A stretch of DNA of 42,302 nt, taken from assembly GCA_937924855.1 (NCBI GenBank), contig CALEYQ010000049.1:1-42302 (forward strand), in the 5' to 3' direction. This stretch comes from an uncultured Bacteroidota bacterium (GTDB lineage: Bacteria > Bacteroidota > Bacteroidia > JADZBD01). The stretch's first letter is position 1. Every line of letters starts with the position of its first letter. Made by a program: the position numbers and the translations under genes. This document shows, one piece after another, positions 1 to 8,875 of this stretch. Under the pieces are notes generated by a model. It made no database searches. It was not told the origin of the DNA and saw nothing but the letters and a program-made list of their open reading frames with translations.

Positions 1-183
1 GCCGCCGGAGTAATTCATACCGATTTTGAAAAAGGATTTATCCGGGCGGAGGTAATTAAGTTCAATGATTTTGTAAAACTGGGTTCCGAAAATGCCTGCA
101 AGGAAGCCGGAAAACTGTCTGTGGAAGGAAAAGAATATCTGGTAGAAGACGGCGATGTGATGCATTTCAGATTTAATGTGTAA
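1..183 (+). CDS. ychF: YchF/Obg-like ATPase, C-terminal end (partial)
   Basis: This is the last 60 codons of a gene that begins before the window. The translation opens AAGVIHTDFEKGFIRAEVI and ends in a DGDVMHFRFNV tail. That is the highly conserved TGS-domain end of YchF, a ribosome-associated nucleotide hydrolase of the Obg/OLA1 group that favours ATP over GTP. The nucleotide-binding domain lies outside the window, so only the C-terminal domain can be judged; it looks intact and ends at the usual place. The next gene starts 27 nt downstream on the same strand, so read-through transcription into parE is possible. Confidence 0.93.
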   Translation, partial: AAGVIHTDFEKGFIRAEVIKFNDFVKLGSENACKEAGKLSVEGKEYLVEDGDVMHFRFNV

Positions 184-210
184 ATTATATAAACGGATAA
201 TAGGAAATTG

Positions 211-2061
211 ATGGCAGAAAAAGTGAAATACACAGAAGATGATATTAAATCCCTCGACTGGAAAGAGCATATTCGCCTGCGGCCGGGGATGTACATCGGT
301 AAGCTGGGAGATGGTTCTTCCCACGACGATGGGGTATATGTATTGCTGAAGGAAGTGATCGATAACTGCATCGACGAATATGTGATGGGTTATGGAAAAC
401 AAATTGAAATAAAACTGGAAGACGGTGTAATGACGGTAAGGGATTACGGCCGTGGCGTTCCGCTGGGAAAAGTTGTGGATGTTGTTTCAAAAATAAACAC
501 CGGAGCCAAATACGACTCTGAGGCTTTTAAAAAGTCGGTGGGTTTGAACGGGGTGGGAACCAAAGCAGTAAATGCATTGAGCCAGTATTTCAAAATACAA
601 TCTATCCGCGACGGAAAGATGGTGGTGGCCGAGTTTGAACGCGGAAACCTGAAAAAGGAAGAGAAGCCGAAAAAGACCGATGAAAAAAACGGAACTCTTG
701 TAACCTACAAACCCGACGACAAGCTTTTTGGTAAATACAAGCACCTTGATGAGTACATCGACCGGATGCTCTGGAATTACGCTTTTCTGAATACGGGTCT
801 CACCTTAACCTATAACGATAAAAAATACATTTCTGAAAACGGCCTCCGCGATTTGCTCGAGCGAACCATTGATGCCGAGCAGGCCTTGTTCCCCATCATT
901 CATCTGAAGGGCGATGATATTGAGGTGGCCATGACTTATCACAACTCCCAATACGGGGAAGAATATTATTCCTTCGTTAACGGACAGCATACCACTCAGG
1001 GCGGTACCCACCAGGCCGCCTTTCGTGAAGCCCTGGTGAAAACCGTTCGCGACTTTTACAAAAAAGATTTTGAAGCGGTAGACATCCGTACTTCTATTGT
1101 GGCCGCAGTGAGTGTTAAGGTGTTGGAACCAGTATTTGAATCACAGACGAAAACCAAACTCGGCAGTCAGGATGTAGGACCCAAGGGACCTTCCATGAAG
1201 TCCTTCGTGGGCGACTTTATGAAGCAGGCCCTCGACAATTACCTGCACCAGCATCCGAAAACCGCCGAAGCCCTGTTGCAGAAAATTATTCAAAGTGAAA
1301 GAGAGCGTAAGGAGCTTTCCGGTATCCAGAAACTGGCCCGTGAAAGAGCCAAGAAAGCTTCCCTGCATAATAAAAAGCTTCGCGATTGCCGGGTTCACTA
1401 CAACTCCAACCACGAAAGAAGGCTTGAAACCACGCTTTTCCTTTGCGAGGGAGATTCAGCTTCGGGATCCATTACCAAAGTGCGTGATGTGGAAACACAA
1501 GCCGTTTTCAGTTTGAAAGGAAAGCCCCTGAATGCTTACGGCCTGACCAAAAAAGTGGTTTATGAAAATGAGGAGTTCAACCTCATTCAGGCCGCGCTTG
1601 ATATTGAAGAAAGTCTGGAAAACCTTCGCTATAATAATGTGGTACTGGCAACCGATGCCGATGTTGACGGGATGCATATCCGGCTTTTATTGCTCACTTT
1701 TTTCCTGCAGTTTTTCCCGGATCTGGTAAAGAACGGACATGTGTATGTGTTGCAAACTCCGCTTTTCAGGGTGAGAAACAAAAAGGAAACTTTTTATTGC
1801 TACAGCGAAGAAGAAAAGCAAACCGCTATTGCGCATCTGGGCGGGAAACCCGAAATAACCCGGTTTAAGGGATTGGGTGAAATTTCTCCCGACGAGTTCA
1901 GGAATTTCATTGGAAAAGATATCCGTCTTGACCCGGTAATTGTTGACCAGGACTCAAAAATACCTGCCGTATTGGGGTATTACATGGGAAAAAACACGCC
2001 GGAGCGCCAGAATTTTATCATTGAAAACCTGAAAGTTGAAAAAGATCAGGCTTATGTATAA
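211..2061 (+). CDS. parE: DNA topoisomerase IV subunit B (ParE-type)
   Basis: ATPase subunit of a type IIA topoisomerase that, with the adjacent ParC-like subunit, unlinks and relaxes DNA. At 616 residues it has the GHKL ATPase features in order: LLKEVIDNCIDEY (catalytic Glu48, Mg-binding Asn52), RDYGRG (Asp78) and GLNGVGTKAVNALS. A transducer region follows, then the TOPRIM domain with CEGDSASGS (Glu413) and the DADVD triad (Asp482/484/486). An in-frame TTG precedes the ATG by one codon; I chose the ATG. parC follows after 17 nt, which suggests an operon. The short length without a long insert, and a partner lacking a clear GyrA box, favour topoisomerase IV over gyrase. Bacteroidota usually carry a separate gyrase. 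Confidence 0.93.
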   Translation: MAEKVKYTEDDIKSLDWKEHIRLRPGMYIGKLGDGSSHDDGVYVLLKEVIDNCIDEYVMGYGKQIEIKLEDGVMTVRDYGRGVPLGKVVDVVSKINTGAKYDSEAFKKSVGLNGVGTKAVNALSQYFKIQSIRDGKMVVAEFERGNLKKEEKPKKTDEKNGTLVTYKPDDKLFGKYKHLDEYIDRMLWNYAFLNTGLTLTYNDKKYISENGLRDLLERTIDAEQALFPIIHLKGDDIEVAMTYHNSQYGEEYYSFVNGQHTTQGGTHQAAFREALVKTVRDFYKKDFEAVDIRTSIVAAVSVKVLEPVFESQTKTKLGSQDVGPKGPSMKSFVGDFMKQALDNYLHQHPKTAEALLQKIIQSERERKELSGIQKLARERAKKASLHNKKLRDCRVHYNSNHERRLETTLFLCEGDSASGSITKVRDVETQAVFSLKGKPLNAYGLTKKVVYENEEFNLIQAALDIEESLENLRYNNVVLATDADVDGMHIRLLLLTFFLQFFPDLVKNGHVYVLQTPLFRVRNKKETFYCYSEEEKQTAIAHLGGKPEITRFKGLGEISPDEFRNFIGKDIRLDPVIVDQDSKIPAVLGYYMGKNTPERQNFIIENLKVEKDQAYV

Positions 2062-2078
2062 ACCCCTTTTGTGAATTT

Positions 2079-4655
2079 ATGACCGATAAAGAAAAAAATA
2101 AAGGCAATACCGTAACTCACCTCTCGGGCATGTACCAGGACTGGTTTTTGGATTATGCCTCCTATGTTATTCTCGAGCGTGCGGTGCCGCATATGTTCGA
2201 CGGATTGAAGCCTGTGCAAAGGAGGATTCTTCATTCCATGTGGGAACTCGAGGACGGCCGTTACAATAAAGTAGCCAACCTGATCGGTAATACCATGAAG
2301 TATCACCCTCACGGGGATGCCTCTATCGGAGAAGCATTGGTGCAGCTCGGTCAGCGTGATTTGCTTATAGATATGCAGGGAAACTGGGGAAATATTCTCA
2401 CCGGTGATAGTGCTGCCGCACCCCGATATATTGAAGCCCGCCTTTCCAAATTTGCCCTGGCTGTTGTTTTTAATCCCAAAACCACCAACTGGCTTTCCAG
2501 TTACGACGGCCGAAATAAAGAACCCGAAACCCTTCCGGTAAAATTTCCCCTGCTGCTGGCCCAGGGCGTGGAAGGAATTGCCGTGGGATTGTCCTGCAAA
2601 ATTCTGCCGCATAATTTTAACGAATTGGTTGATGCTTCCATTCAGGCGCTCAAAGGGAAGAAAACCAATATCCTTCCCGATTTCCCCACCGGCGGTCTGG
2701 CGGATTTTTCGGCCTATAACGAAGGGCAAAGAGGCGGTAAGGTTAGGGTAAGGGCCCGCATCCGTCAGGAAGATAAAAAGACCCTGGTAATTACTGAAAT
2801 TCCTTTCGGAAGTACTACGGGAGGTTTGATCGACAGCATACTTCAGGCCAACGACAAAGGAAAAATTAAAATCCGTAAGGTAGAAGACAATACCGCCGAG
2901 CAGGTTGAAATTGTGGTGCATTTGGCCCAGGGTGTTGATCCAGACAAAACCATCGATGCGCTGTATGCCTTTACTCAATGCGAAATAAGTATTTCCCCGA
3001 ATGCCGTAGTCATTGAAAACGACAAACCCGTTTTCGTGGGTGTGAACGAGATACTTCGCAGGAATGCTGATTTTACGCGGGAATTACTCCAGAAAGAACT
3101 GGAAATAAAATTACATGAGCTGCAGGAAGACTGGCATTTCAGTTCACTTGAGAAAATATTTATTGAAAAACGGATTTACCGCGATATTGAAGATTGCGAA
3201 ACCTGGGAAGATGTTATTCAAGCCATTGATAAGGGATTAAAACCCTACAAGAAAAAATTCCTTCGTGAAATAACCACCGAGGATATCACGAAGCTTACAG
3301 AGATTAAGATTAAGCGGATTTCAAAGTTTGATGCCAAAAAAGCCGATGAGCATATTAAAGGACTCGATAAGGCGATTGAAGAGGTAAAAGGTAATCTTGC
3401 CTCGATTACTGAATATGCCATCAACTATTTCAAGGATCTGAAAAAAGATTTCGGAACAGGGCGGGAGCGTCGTACCGAGATCCGGAACTTCGAAGTAATT
3501 GAAGCCCGTCAGGTAATCGTTAATAATACCAAGTTGTATGTGAACCGGGAAGAAGGATTCATCGGCTGGGGATTGAAAAAGGATGAGTTCCTGTGTGATT
3601 GCTCTGAGCTGGATGAGGTAATTGTGTTCCGGAAGGATGGAAATATGGTGGTCACCAAAATGGCTGAAAAAACCTTTGTCGGAAAAGACATCCTCCATGT
3701 AGCCATTTTCAACCGGAGCGACGACCGAACGGTTTACCACATGATTTACCGGGATGGTCCGAAGGGCATTACTTATATGAAACGCTTCAATGTGGGCGGT
3801 GTTACCCGCGATAAAGTATATTCCCTTACACGGGGAACGCCCGGTAGCGAAGTGCTTTACTTCAGCGTTAATCCGAACGAAGAAACCGAAGTGGTAAATG
3901 TAATTCTTAGGGCCATGCCCAGCCTTCGTAAGACCGAGCTGGAGGTAGATTTCGATACCCTTGCCGTAAAAGGACGAAGCACCATCGGCAATCAGGTAAC
4001 TAAATACTTTGTAAGGAAAGTTGTGGTAGTGGAGCAAAGGAAAGGTAAAGTAGTTAAAGAGAAAGTATGGTTCGACGATACCGTACACCGTCTGAATACC
4101 ACCGGCAAAGGTACCTTCCTGGGTAATTTTGCGCCGGATGATAAAATTTTATCCATTACCCAAAAAGGCGAATACCGCATTACCGGGTTCGAACCTACCA
4201 TTCACTTTGAAGAGGATGTAATCCTGATTGAAAAGTTTAATCCCAAAGCCATAGTGTCGGCCGTGTATTACGATGCTTCCAAAAAGGGATTTTTCGTAAA
4301 GCGGTTTGTTCCTGAGGTCAGAACCGATAAGGTTTTGTTTATTCCTGAGGGTAATGATAATGGCTTGGAAATTGCAACCACGCAGAGCGAGCCCGTAATA
4401 GAGGTTCACACCCGTGTAAAGGATAAAAAACCTTCCAAAATAAAACTGGCGGAATTTATCGAAGTTATGGGCGTAAAGGCTAAAGGAAACAAGATTCCTG
4501 TGGATAAGATTAAGAATGTGGATTTGCTTCCCCAAAAAGAAGAAGATCTGGATGAAAATTTTGAGGGAACCGGCTTAAGTCCCATGCAGGAGCATAAACT
4601 GAAGAATGTGAAGACCAAGAAGGGCAGGGGAGGACAGATAACCCTCGACATTTAA
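2079..4655 (+). CDS. parC: DNA topoisomerase IV subunit A (ParC-type)
   Basis: DNA-cleaving subunit of the same type IIA topoisomerase, 858 residues. The N-terminal winged-helix domain has the GLKPVQRRILHSMWE region (about 42-56) and KYHPHGDASIGEALV (about 74-88). The catalytic tyrosine is in AAPRYIEARLSKFA (Tyr117). The tower and coiled-coil region follows to about residue 460. The C-terminal third has repeated beta blades, as in the ParC/GyrA pinwheel, and ends in a Lys/Gly-rich tail (KTKKGRGGQ). I saw no canonical QRRGGKG GyrA box, which supports a topoisomerase IV role. The start ATG lies 17 nt after the parE stop. The next gene, bshA, begins 4 nt after this stop. Confidence 0.93.
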   Translation: MTDKEKNKGNTVTHLSGMYQDWFLDYASYVILERAVPHMFDGLKPVQRRILHSMWELEDGRYNKVANLIGNTMKYHPHGDASIGEALVQLGQRDLLIDMQGNWGNILTGDSAAAPRYIEARLSKFALAVVFNPKTTNWLSSYDGRNKEPETLPVKFPLLLAQGVEGIAVGLSCKILPHNFNELVDASIQALKGKKTNILPDFPTGGLADFSAYNEGQRGGKVRVRARIRQEDKKTLVITEIPFGSTTGGLIDSILQANDKGKIKIRKVEDNTAEQVEIVVHLAQGVDPDKTIDALYAFTQCEISISPNAVVIENDKPVFVGVNEILRRNADFTRELLQKELEIKLHELQEDWHFSSLEKIFIEKRIYRDIEDCETWEDVIQAIDKGLKPYKKKFLREITTEDITKLTEIKIKRISKFDAKKADEHIKGLDKAIEEVKGNLASITEYAINYFKDLKKDFGTGRERRTEIRNFEVIEARQVIVNNTKLYVNREEGFIGWGLKKDEFLCDCSELDEVIVFRKDGNMVVTKMAEKTFVGKDILHVAIFNRSDDRTVYHMIYRDGPKGITYMKRFNVGGVTRDKVYSLTRGTPGSEVLYFSVNPNEETEVVNVILRAMPSLRKTELEVDFDTLAVKGRSTIGNQVTKYFVRKVVVVEQRKGKVVKEKVWFDDTVHRLNTTGKGTFLGNFAPDDKILSITQKGEYRITGFEPTIHFEEDVILIEKFNPKAIVSAVYYDASKKGFFVKRFVPEVRTDKVLFIPEGNDNGLEIATTQSEPVIEVHTRVKDKKPSKIKLAEFIEVMGVKAKGNKIPVDKIKNVDLLPQKEEDLDENFEGTGLSPMQEHKLKNVKTKKGRGGQITLDI

Positions 4656-4659
4656 TTTC

Positions 4660-5781
4660 ATGAAAATAGGCATTGTTTGTTATCCCACATTTGGCGGATC
4701 CGGGGTAGTGGCTACGGAGTTGGGAAAGGCACTTGCCATGAAAGGGCATGAGATACATTTTATCTCCTATTCCCAGCCCGTGCGATTGATTCAGGGGATG
4801 GAAAATGTTTTTTTTCATGAGGTCAATGTAAGTTCATATCCCCTGTTTGACTATCCTCCTTATGAATTGGTTTTGGCCAGCAAGCTGGTTGATGTAGTGC
4901 GATTCGAGAAGTTGGATTTACTGCATGTGCACTATGCCATTCCTCATGCATCGGCGGCTTATATGGCAGCAAGGATTCTGGCGGCCGAGGGCATCAGAAT
5001 TCCCTATGTAACAACCCTGCACGGTACCGATATTACCCTGGTTGGCAGGGATGCCAGTTTTGAACCCGTAATCACATTTGCCATAAACGAAAGTTCGGCC
5101 GTTACGGCAGTATCTGAAAGTCTTGCCGCTGATACCCGCAGCTATTTTAAAGTTCGAAAGGAAATTCAGGTCATACCCAATTTCGTTTGTCGCGAAGATT
5201 ATGCCCGGGAGCCTAATGAGCGACAGCGCAGGCATCTGGCTCCGGGAGGGGAGAAAATTCTGGTGCATGTGAGTAATTTCAGGAAGGTGAAAAGAGTAGA
5301 GGATGTGGTAAGGGTATTTGCAGGTGTGCGTTCAAAAATGCCGGCCCGCTTATTACTTATAGGCGACGGCCCGGAGCGGAGCGGCATTGAAAAGTTATGT
5401 CGTGAAATGGACACCTGCAACGACATCCGGTTTTTGGGTAAGGTAACCGATCCGGTTCCTTTTTTAAAAATTTCAGATTTGTTTTTACTCACCAGCGAAA
5501 CCGAAAGTTTCGGACTGGCTGCTTTGGAGGCAATGGCCTGTGGAGTTCCTGTAATCAGCACCAATACAGGGGGAATTCCGGAAGTGAATATTCACGGAGA
5601 AACCGGATTTCTGAGCGGGGTAGGCGAGGTGAAGGAAATGACGGCGAATGCCCTTTCCTTACTTGGAAATGATGAACTGCTGAGGAAATTTAAGGCCAAT
5701 GCACTGAAAAGAGCCGATGCCTTTGAAATTGGAAAGATCCTGCCGCTTTACGAAAAACTATATACCCGGCTTCTCTCTTAG
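4660..5781 (+). CDS. bshA: N-acetyl-alpha-D-glucosaminyl L-malate synthase BshA
   Basis: First enzyme of bacillithiol synthesis: it transfers GlcNAc from UDP-GlcNAc to L-malate. The 373-residue protein is a GT-B fold, GT4-family glycosyltransferase. The N-terminus MKIGIVCYPTFGGSGVVATE is characteristic of BshA, including the GGSG loop that contacts UDP-GlcNAc. The C-terminal domain has the GT4 EX7E pair in ETESFGLAALEAMACG (Glu282 and Glu290). It starts 4 nt after parC, so it is probably co-transcribed with the topoisomerase genes. The bacillithiol deacetylase (bshB) and cysteine ligase (bshC) are not in this window. Its stop overlaps the stop of the convergent protease gene by 4 nt. Confidence 0.93.
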   Translation: MKIGIVCYPTFGGSGVVATELGKALAMKGHEIHFISYSQPVRLIQGMENVFFHEVNVSSYPLFDYPPYELVLASKLVDVVRFEKLDLLHVHYAIPHASAAYMAARILAAEGIRIPYVTTLHGTDITLVGRDASFEPVITFAINESSAVTAVSESLAADTRSYFKVRKEIQVIPNFVCREDYAREPNERQRRHLAPGGEKILVHVSNFRKVKRVEDVVRVFAGVRSKMPARLLLIGDGPERSGIEKLCREMDTCNDIRFLGKVTDPVPFLKISDLFLLTSETESFGLAALEAMACGVPVISTNTGGIPEVNIHGETGFLSGVGEVKEMTANALSLLGNDELLRKFKANALKRADAFEIGKILPLYEKLYTRLLS

Positions 5782-7178
5782 GCATCCCGTCTCCTGTGAA
5801 TTTTGTCTTCTTCCTTCCCGGGATTACCCGGCCCTGGTGTTTTGAAAGATTTTTTTCTTGGAATAGCTATGGCCATTTCCCGGAGAATAAGTTCTTTGGG
5901 GTTTTTCATGAATTCAGGAAGGTTTCCCGAATCTTTCTGAGAAAACAGAAACACCAGGGGGTATTTATTCAAAATGAAACTGGGAGGTTTTAGCCGGGGG
6001 ATGAGAATCATGCGTTCGAAGGCTCCCGAAGTCCCTGATAGAAAAACCCTAATCACATAATAAGCCCTTTCATCTTCATCAAATATTTTTCTCTCCATGT
6101 AGGCCACCCGGATCTGCTTCAAATATTTTGATTTTTTTGAATAGGGTTTTAAAAAGAAAAAATTATCTATTAACTGATCAAGATCCGACTCATCAAATTC
6201 AGGGCCGTCTATTTTAAAATAAGTGTTGGAGTAGCCAGGTTCGATAAATCCCCCCATTCCAATTGGAAAAGAGAGGGAAAAGCGTTTCCATTTTCCGGGA
6301 ATTAAGCGCATCCGGGAAAGCCTTATCGAGGTAATTGAAATAATAAATCCGATGGAAAGAAGAAAAGCAAGAATTTTATAAATCCCGCTTTCCACAGTTC
6401 CGGTATAAATTAACATAGCGAGTTGGATCAGGAAAATAAGAACATACCAGCGAATGACCAACCCGCAAATTTTCCAGGCGGGAATTTGTTTTTTGAAGTC
6501 GAAAAAGGGGGAATTGTTGATGGTATTGTTTAGCACCTCGGCATAAAAGTTAACCAGGAAAAGGAAATAAAAAACTGTGAGTAAAAGTCCAACGCCCGGG
6601 GTTTCATGGTAGGAGGCCAGTGTATTAAAAATACCATGCATCAGGGCGGCTAAACCCAGAAAGCTGAAAATGGGAACCGGGGACCTGGTCTTCAACTGGA
6701 AATTTTTGCGGATAAATCCGTACGCTGCCGTACCCGAGAACATAACATGTCCCAGGGTGGATAGTACGGAGCGGCCTGAAACTATATCGGGGCCATAGTT
6801 TTGGAAATAAAGTACGTTTTCAACGCAGGCGAAACCCAGGGCGGATACGGCTACATAAATCAAATAATCAAGGGGTTCGTTTAGGGCTTTTGGATTCAGT
6901 TTCCAGAAAATAAGGAAGGGTAGGAGTTTGCAGGCTTCTTCAACCAGGCCAACACGGATTACCTGATAAAGAAAAAGTGAAGAATAGGATTCTGTATAGT
7001 CTCCCTGATCACCTATGAGGTCGTGGATAAAAAAAACGGCGAATACGGAAAGGCAGCCCCCGCAGAATACCAAAAGAAGATCTCTCAGTTTTTCTTTTTC
7101 AAAAAAATCAATCCTTCGGAAAAAATCAATCCAGGTTGCGGAAATAACCAGAGAGCAAAGAATGTAGGCAACCAGCAT
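5778..7178 (-). CDS. PrsW-family intramembrane metalloprotease
   Basis: Polytopic membrane protein of 466 residues related to PrsW, the site-1 protease that cleaves anti-sigma factors in Bacillus. The family motifs are present in order: EEACK (Glu80, Glu81, Lys84), CVENVLYF (Glu120, Asn121), HVMFSGTAAYG (His144) and MHGIFN (His181). They sit among hydrophobic helices in the first 270 residues. The C-terminal 200 residues are soluble-looking, mostly beta and charged, ending in a Lys/Arg/Pro-rich tail; this extension is longer than in a minimal PrsW. The gene starts 30 nt below the TPR gene and is probably last in that minus-strand run. The substrate is unknown, and no anti-sigma factor sits beside it. 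Confidence 0.85.
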   Translation of the reverse strand: MLVAYILCSLVISATWIDFFRRIDFFEKEKLRDLLLVFCGGCLSVFAVFFIHDLIGDQGDYTESYSSLFLYQVIRVGLVEEACKLLPFLIFWKLNPKALNEPLDYLIYVAVSALGFACVENVLYFQNYGPDIVSGRSVLSTLGHVMFSGTAAYGFIRKNFQLKTRSPVPIFSFLGLAALMHGIFNTLASYHETPGVGLLLTVFYFLFLVNFYAEVLNNTINNSPFFDFKKQIPAWKICGLVIRWYVLIFLIQLAMLIYTGTVESGIYKILAFLLSIGFIISITSIRLSRMRLIPGKWKRFSLSFPIGMGGFIEPGYSNTYFKIDGPEFDESDLDQLIDNFFFLKPYSKKSKYLKQIRVAYMERKIFDEDERAYYVIRVFLSGTSGAFERMILIPRLKPPSFILNKYPLVFLFSQKDSGNLPEFMKNPKELILREMAIAIPRKKSFKTPGPGNPGKEEDKIHRRRDA

Positions 7179-7208
7179 AAACGGAAATAATTCGATCAGG
7201 GAATGGAA

Positions 7209-8285
7209 CTAAAACTTCGGCCATTCATAACCGGCCGACCATTCAAAGAAATCGTTGATTTTCTTCTCATTCTTTTTAATCCAATCGCTTACTTTTTCGT
7301 CACCGCTTTTCGCATAAACAATATATCCCAGGGTTTCAGTAAGTTTTTTATTGTGAAGGGCAATGAAATAATCGGCATAAAATTCCCAGTAAAAGCCCCT
7401 GTTTTTGGTTCTGCTTTCCTCTAGTGAAGAACACAAGGAGCCGAAGTTGGAAATAAAAGTTTCCACTTCCGACTTTGGTTTTTTCTTTTTCTTGCCGTCC
7501 GACATGGAAAGGGCACCGGACAGGGCAAGTATTAATTCCTGGGTGGTAAAATTATTATCGGCATTGCTGCCATCCGGAAGGGTATCGCCCAGGGAAGAGG
7601 CATTTATGGTTATATTGATTTTGTTTTTGTCGGTTTTTGTGGCACCTCCCTCCATTAAAACGCGTATGCGCTGAAAATTCTGGGCAGCACGGCCACTGGT
7701 GGGTTCCACAATCATAAACCTGACATAAGCCAAAAGCGCAGGTATTTTTTTGTTTTGTACCTCCAGGGTTCTGGCAATTGCATTATGACTCCCCGGATGT
7801 TTGGGGTTGCAGGTGACGGATCGTTCAAAGCACTTTAAAGCATCGTCGTGTTCTTTTTGTCCGCTAAGGGTAATGCCTTTGTTGAAATGCAGCTGGTAAA
7901 AATCAGGGGCAAGTTTTATGCCCTGGTTGTAAAGGTCAATGGATTTCTGCGACTCCTTAAGGGCATCATAGGCATTGCCGATGGTTACATAGACATATTT
8001 CAATTCGGTATTTCCCGGATGCTTTTCAATGGCTTTTTCTCCGGCCTCTATGCTCTTTTTATACTCCTTAATAGAAAGCAGGGTCATAGATTTTTCGGCA
8101 AGGGCATATAGGTTGTGCGAGTCCAGCTTCAGGGCCTTCTCATAAAGCTCAAGAGCGTCCTCGTATTTCCCGCGGTCGTGATATTTGATGCCTTCGGAAA
8201 CTAATTTTTCTGCGCCCTCTTTGTCCTGTGCATTGAGCACAAAAACAAACATGAAAAGACAGTTAAACCAAAAGAAGTGTTTCAT
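7209..8285 (-). CDS. Secreted tetratricopeptide-repeat protein
   Basis: A 358-residue protein with a signal peptide (about residues 1-20, ending FVLNAQ). At least four TPR units follow between about residues 24 and 161, for example GKYEDALELYEKALKLD and EHDDALKCFERSVTCNP, with a weaker fifth. TPR arrays bind other proteins, so a periplasmic scaffolding role is likely but not shown. The last 130 residues are not TPR: they include a polar Ser/Asn-rich stretch and a lysine cluster, then a helical tail containing three tryptophans. I do not recognise that domain. The ATG follows the stop of the upstream membrane-protein gene with no gap (TGA then ATG), so the two are probably translationally coupled. 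Confidence 0.8.
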   Translation of the reverse strand: MKHFFWFNCLFMFVFVLNAQDKEGAEKLVSEGIKYHDRGKYEDALELYEKALKLDSHNLYALAEKSMTLLSIKEYKKSIEAGEKAIEKHPGNTELKYVYVTIGNAYDALKESQKSIDLYNQGIKLAPDFYQLHFNKGITLSGQKEHDDALKCFERSVTCNPKHPGSHNAIARTLEVQNKKIPALLAYVRFMIVEPTSGRAAQNFQRIRVLMEGGATKTDKNKINITINASSLGDTLPDGSNADNNFTTQELILALSGALSMSDGKKKKKPKSEVETFISNFGSLCSSLEESRTKNRGFYWEFYADYFIALHNKKLTETLGYIVYAKSGDEKVSDWIKKNEKKINDFFEWSAGYEWPKF

Positions 8286-8822
8286 TCAGGTTAGTTTTTT
8301 TTTAATAAAATAAAATCCCAATTTCCCCTTTTTTAAGGGAAGCCGGCAGGTATCACCGGTATGGTATAAATTATTGGTTTTTAGGGATACCGTTAGTCCG
8401 GATTTTTGGTAATGGATTCTTACCAGGTAAAAACCAGGCGAATCAGACAGAGTATTATGCTGGGCATAGGTTATCCTGCCGTAAGGCTCCTCCTGCGTAG
8501 GATCCGAAGCGGCTCCATTGTATACTAAAAGGCTAAGAGTTATTCCAAAATTAAGAGCAAGGGTTAAAAATACGGTACATAGGGTAATGGGAAGCCCCGG
8601 CATTTTTTCGTAATACTTATTCCAGTCTTTTAAAAACAAATTCCAGGCGTTTTTGCAGATAAAATATTGGCATATTCCGGCGGGTACTATTCCAATCGTA
8701 AAAACATTTTCTGCAACTCTTCCCAGTTCGGAGAATTCAAACCAGGAAAAATATACAATGGCTAAGAGTGCCGGGATAAGGACAGAGCCATAAAACAAGA
8801 TGCCAAAAAATAACTTAGCCAT
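8286..8822 (-). CDS. Small membrane protein of unknown function
   Basis: A 178-residue protein that I do not recognise. Three hydrophobic stretches are likely membrane helices: about residues 4-28, 40-58 and 77-98. A short aromatic, charged stretch (FLKDWNKYYEKMP) lies between the second and third. The last 75 residues are hydrophilic and beta-rich, with paired turns and a lysine-rich end, and would form a compact domain on one side of the membrane. It directly precedes the TPR gene with zero spacing, so the pair may act together. A promoter was not evident in the 53 nt upstream. Confidence 0.7.
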   Translation of the reverse strand: MAKLFFGILFYGSVLIPALLAIVYFSWFEFSELGRVAENVFTIGIVPAGICQYFICKNAWNLFLKDWNKYYEKMPGLPITLCTVFLTLALNFGITLSLLVYNGAASDPTQEEPYGRITYAQHNTLSDSPGFYLVRIHYQKSGLTVSLKTNNLYHTGDTCRLPLKKGKLGFYFIKKKLT

Positions 8823-8875
8823 GGGATGGAGCTAAGTTATAAATAAAAATTATTCCAAAAAAACCGGTTTTAAAT

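Noticed and set aside
2052..2978. Long minus-strand open frame (308 codons) opposite parC
   Set aside because: It lies antisense inside a conserved gene with all catalytic motifs on the plus strand, and its translation has no domain pattern. The same holds for 3321-4088 and 4149-4535.
211..4655. Calling the topoisomerase pair gyrase (gyrB/gyrA)
   Set aside because: The A subunit shows no clear GyrA box and the pair is adjacent in one operon, which fits topoisomerase IV better. The distinction would need a tree with both paralogue pairs.
5461..5490. AT-rich runs inside genes as promoters
   Set aside because: Short T/A runs inside conserved coding regions without a TAnnTTTG box or correctly placed start are expected by chance at this base composition.
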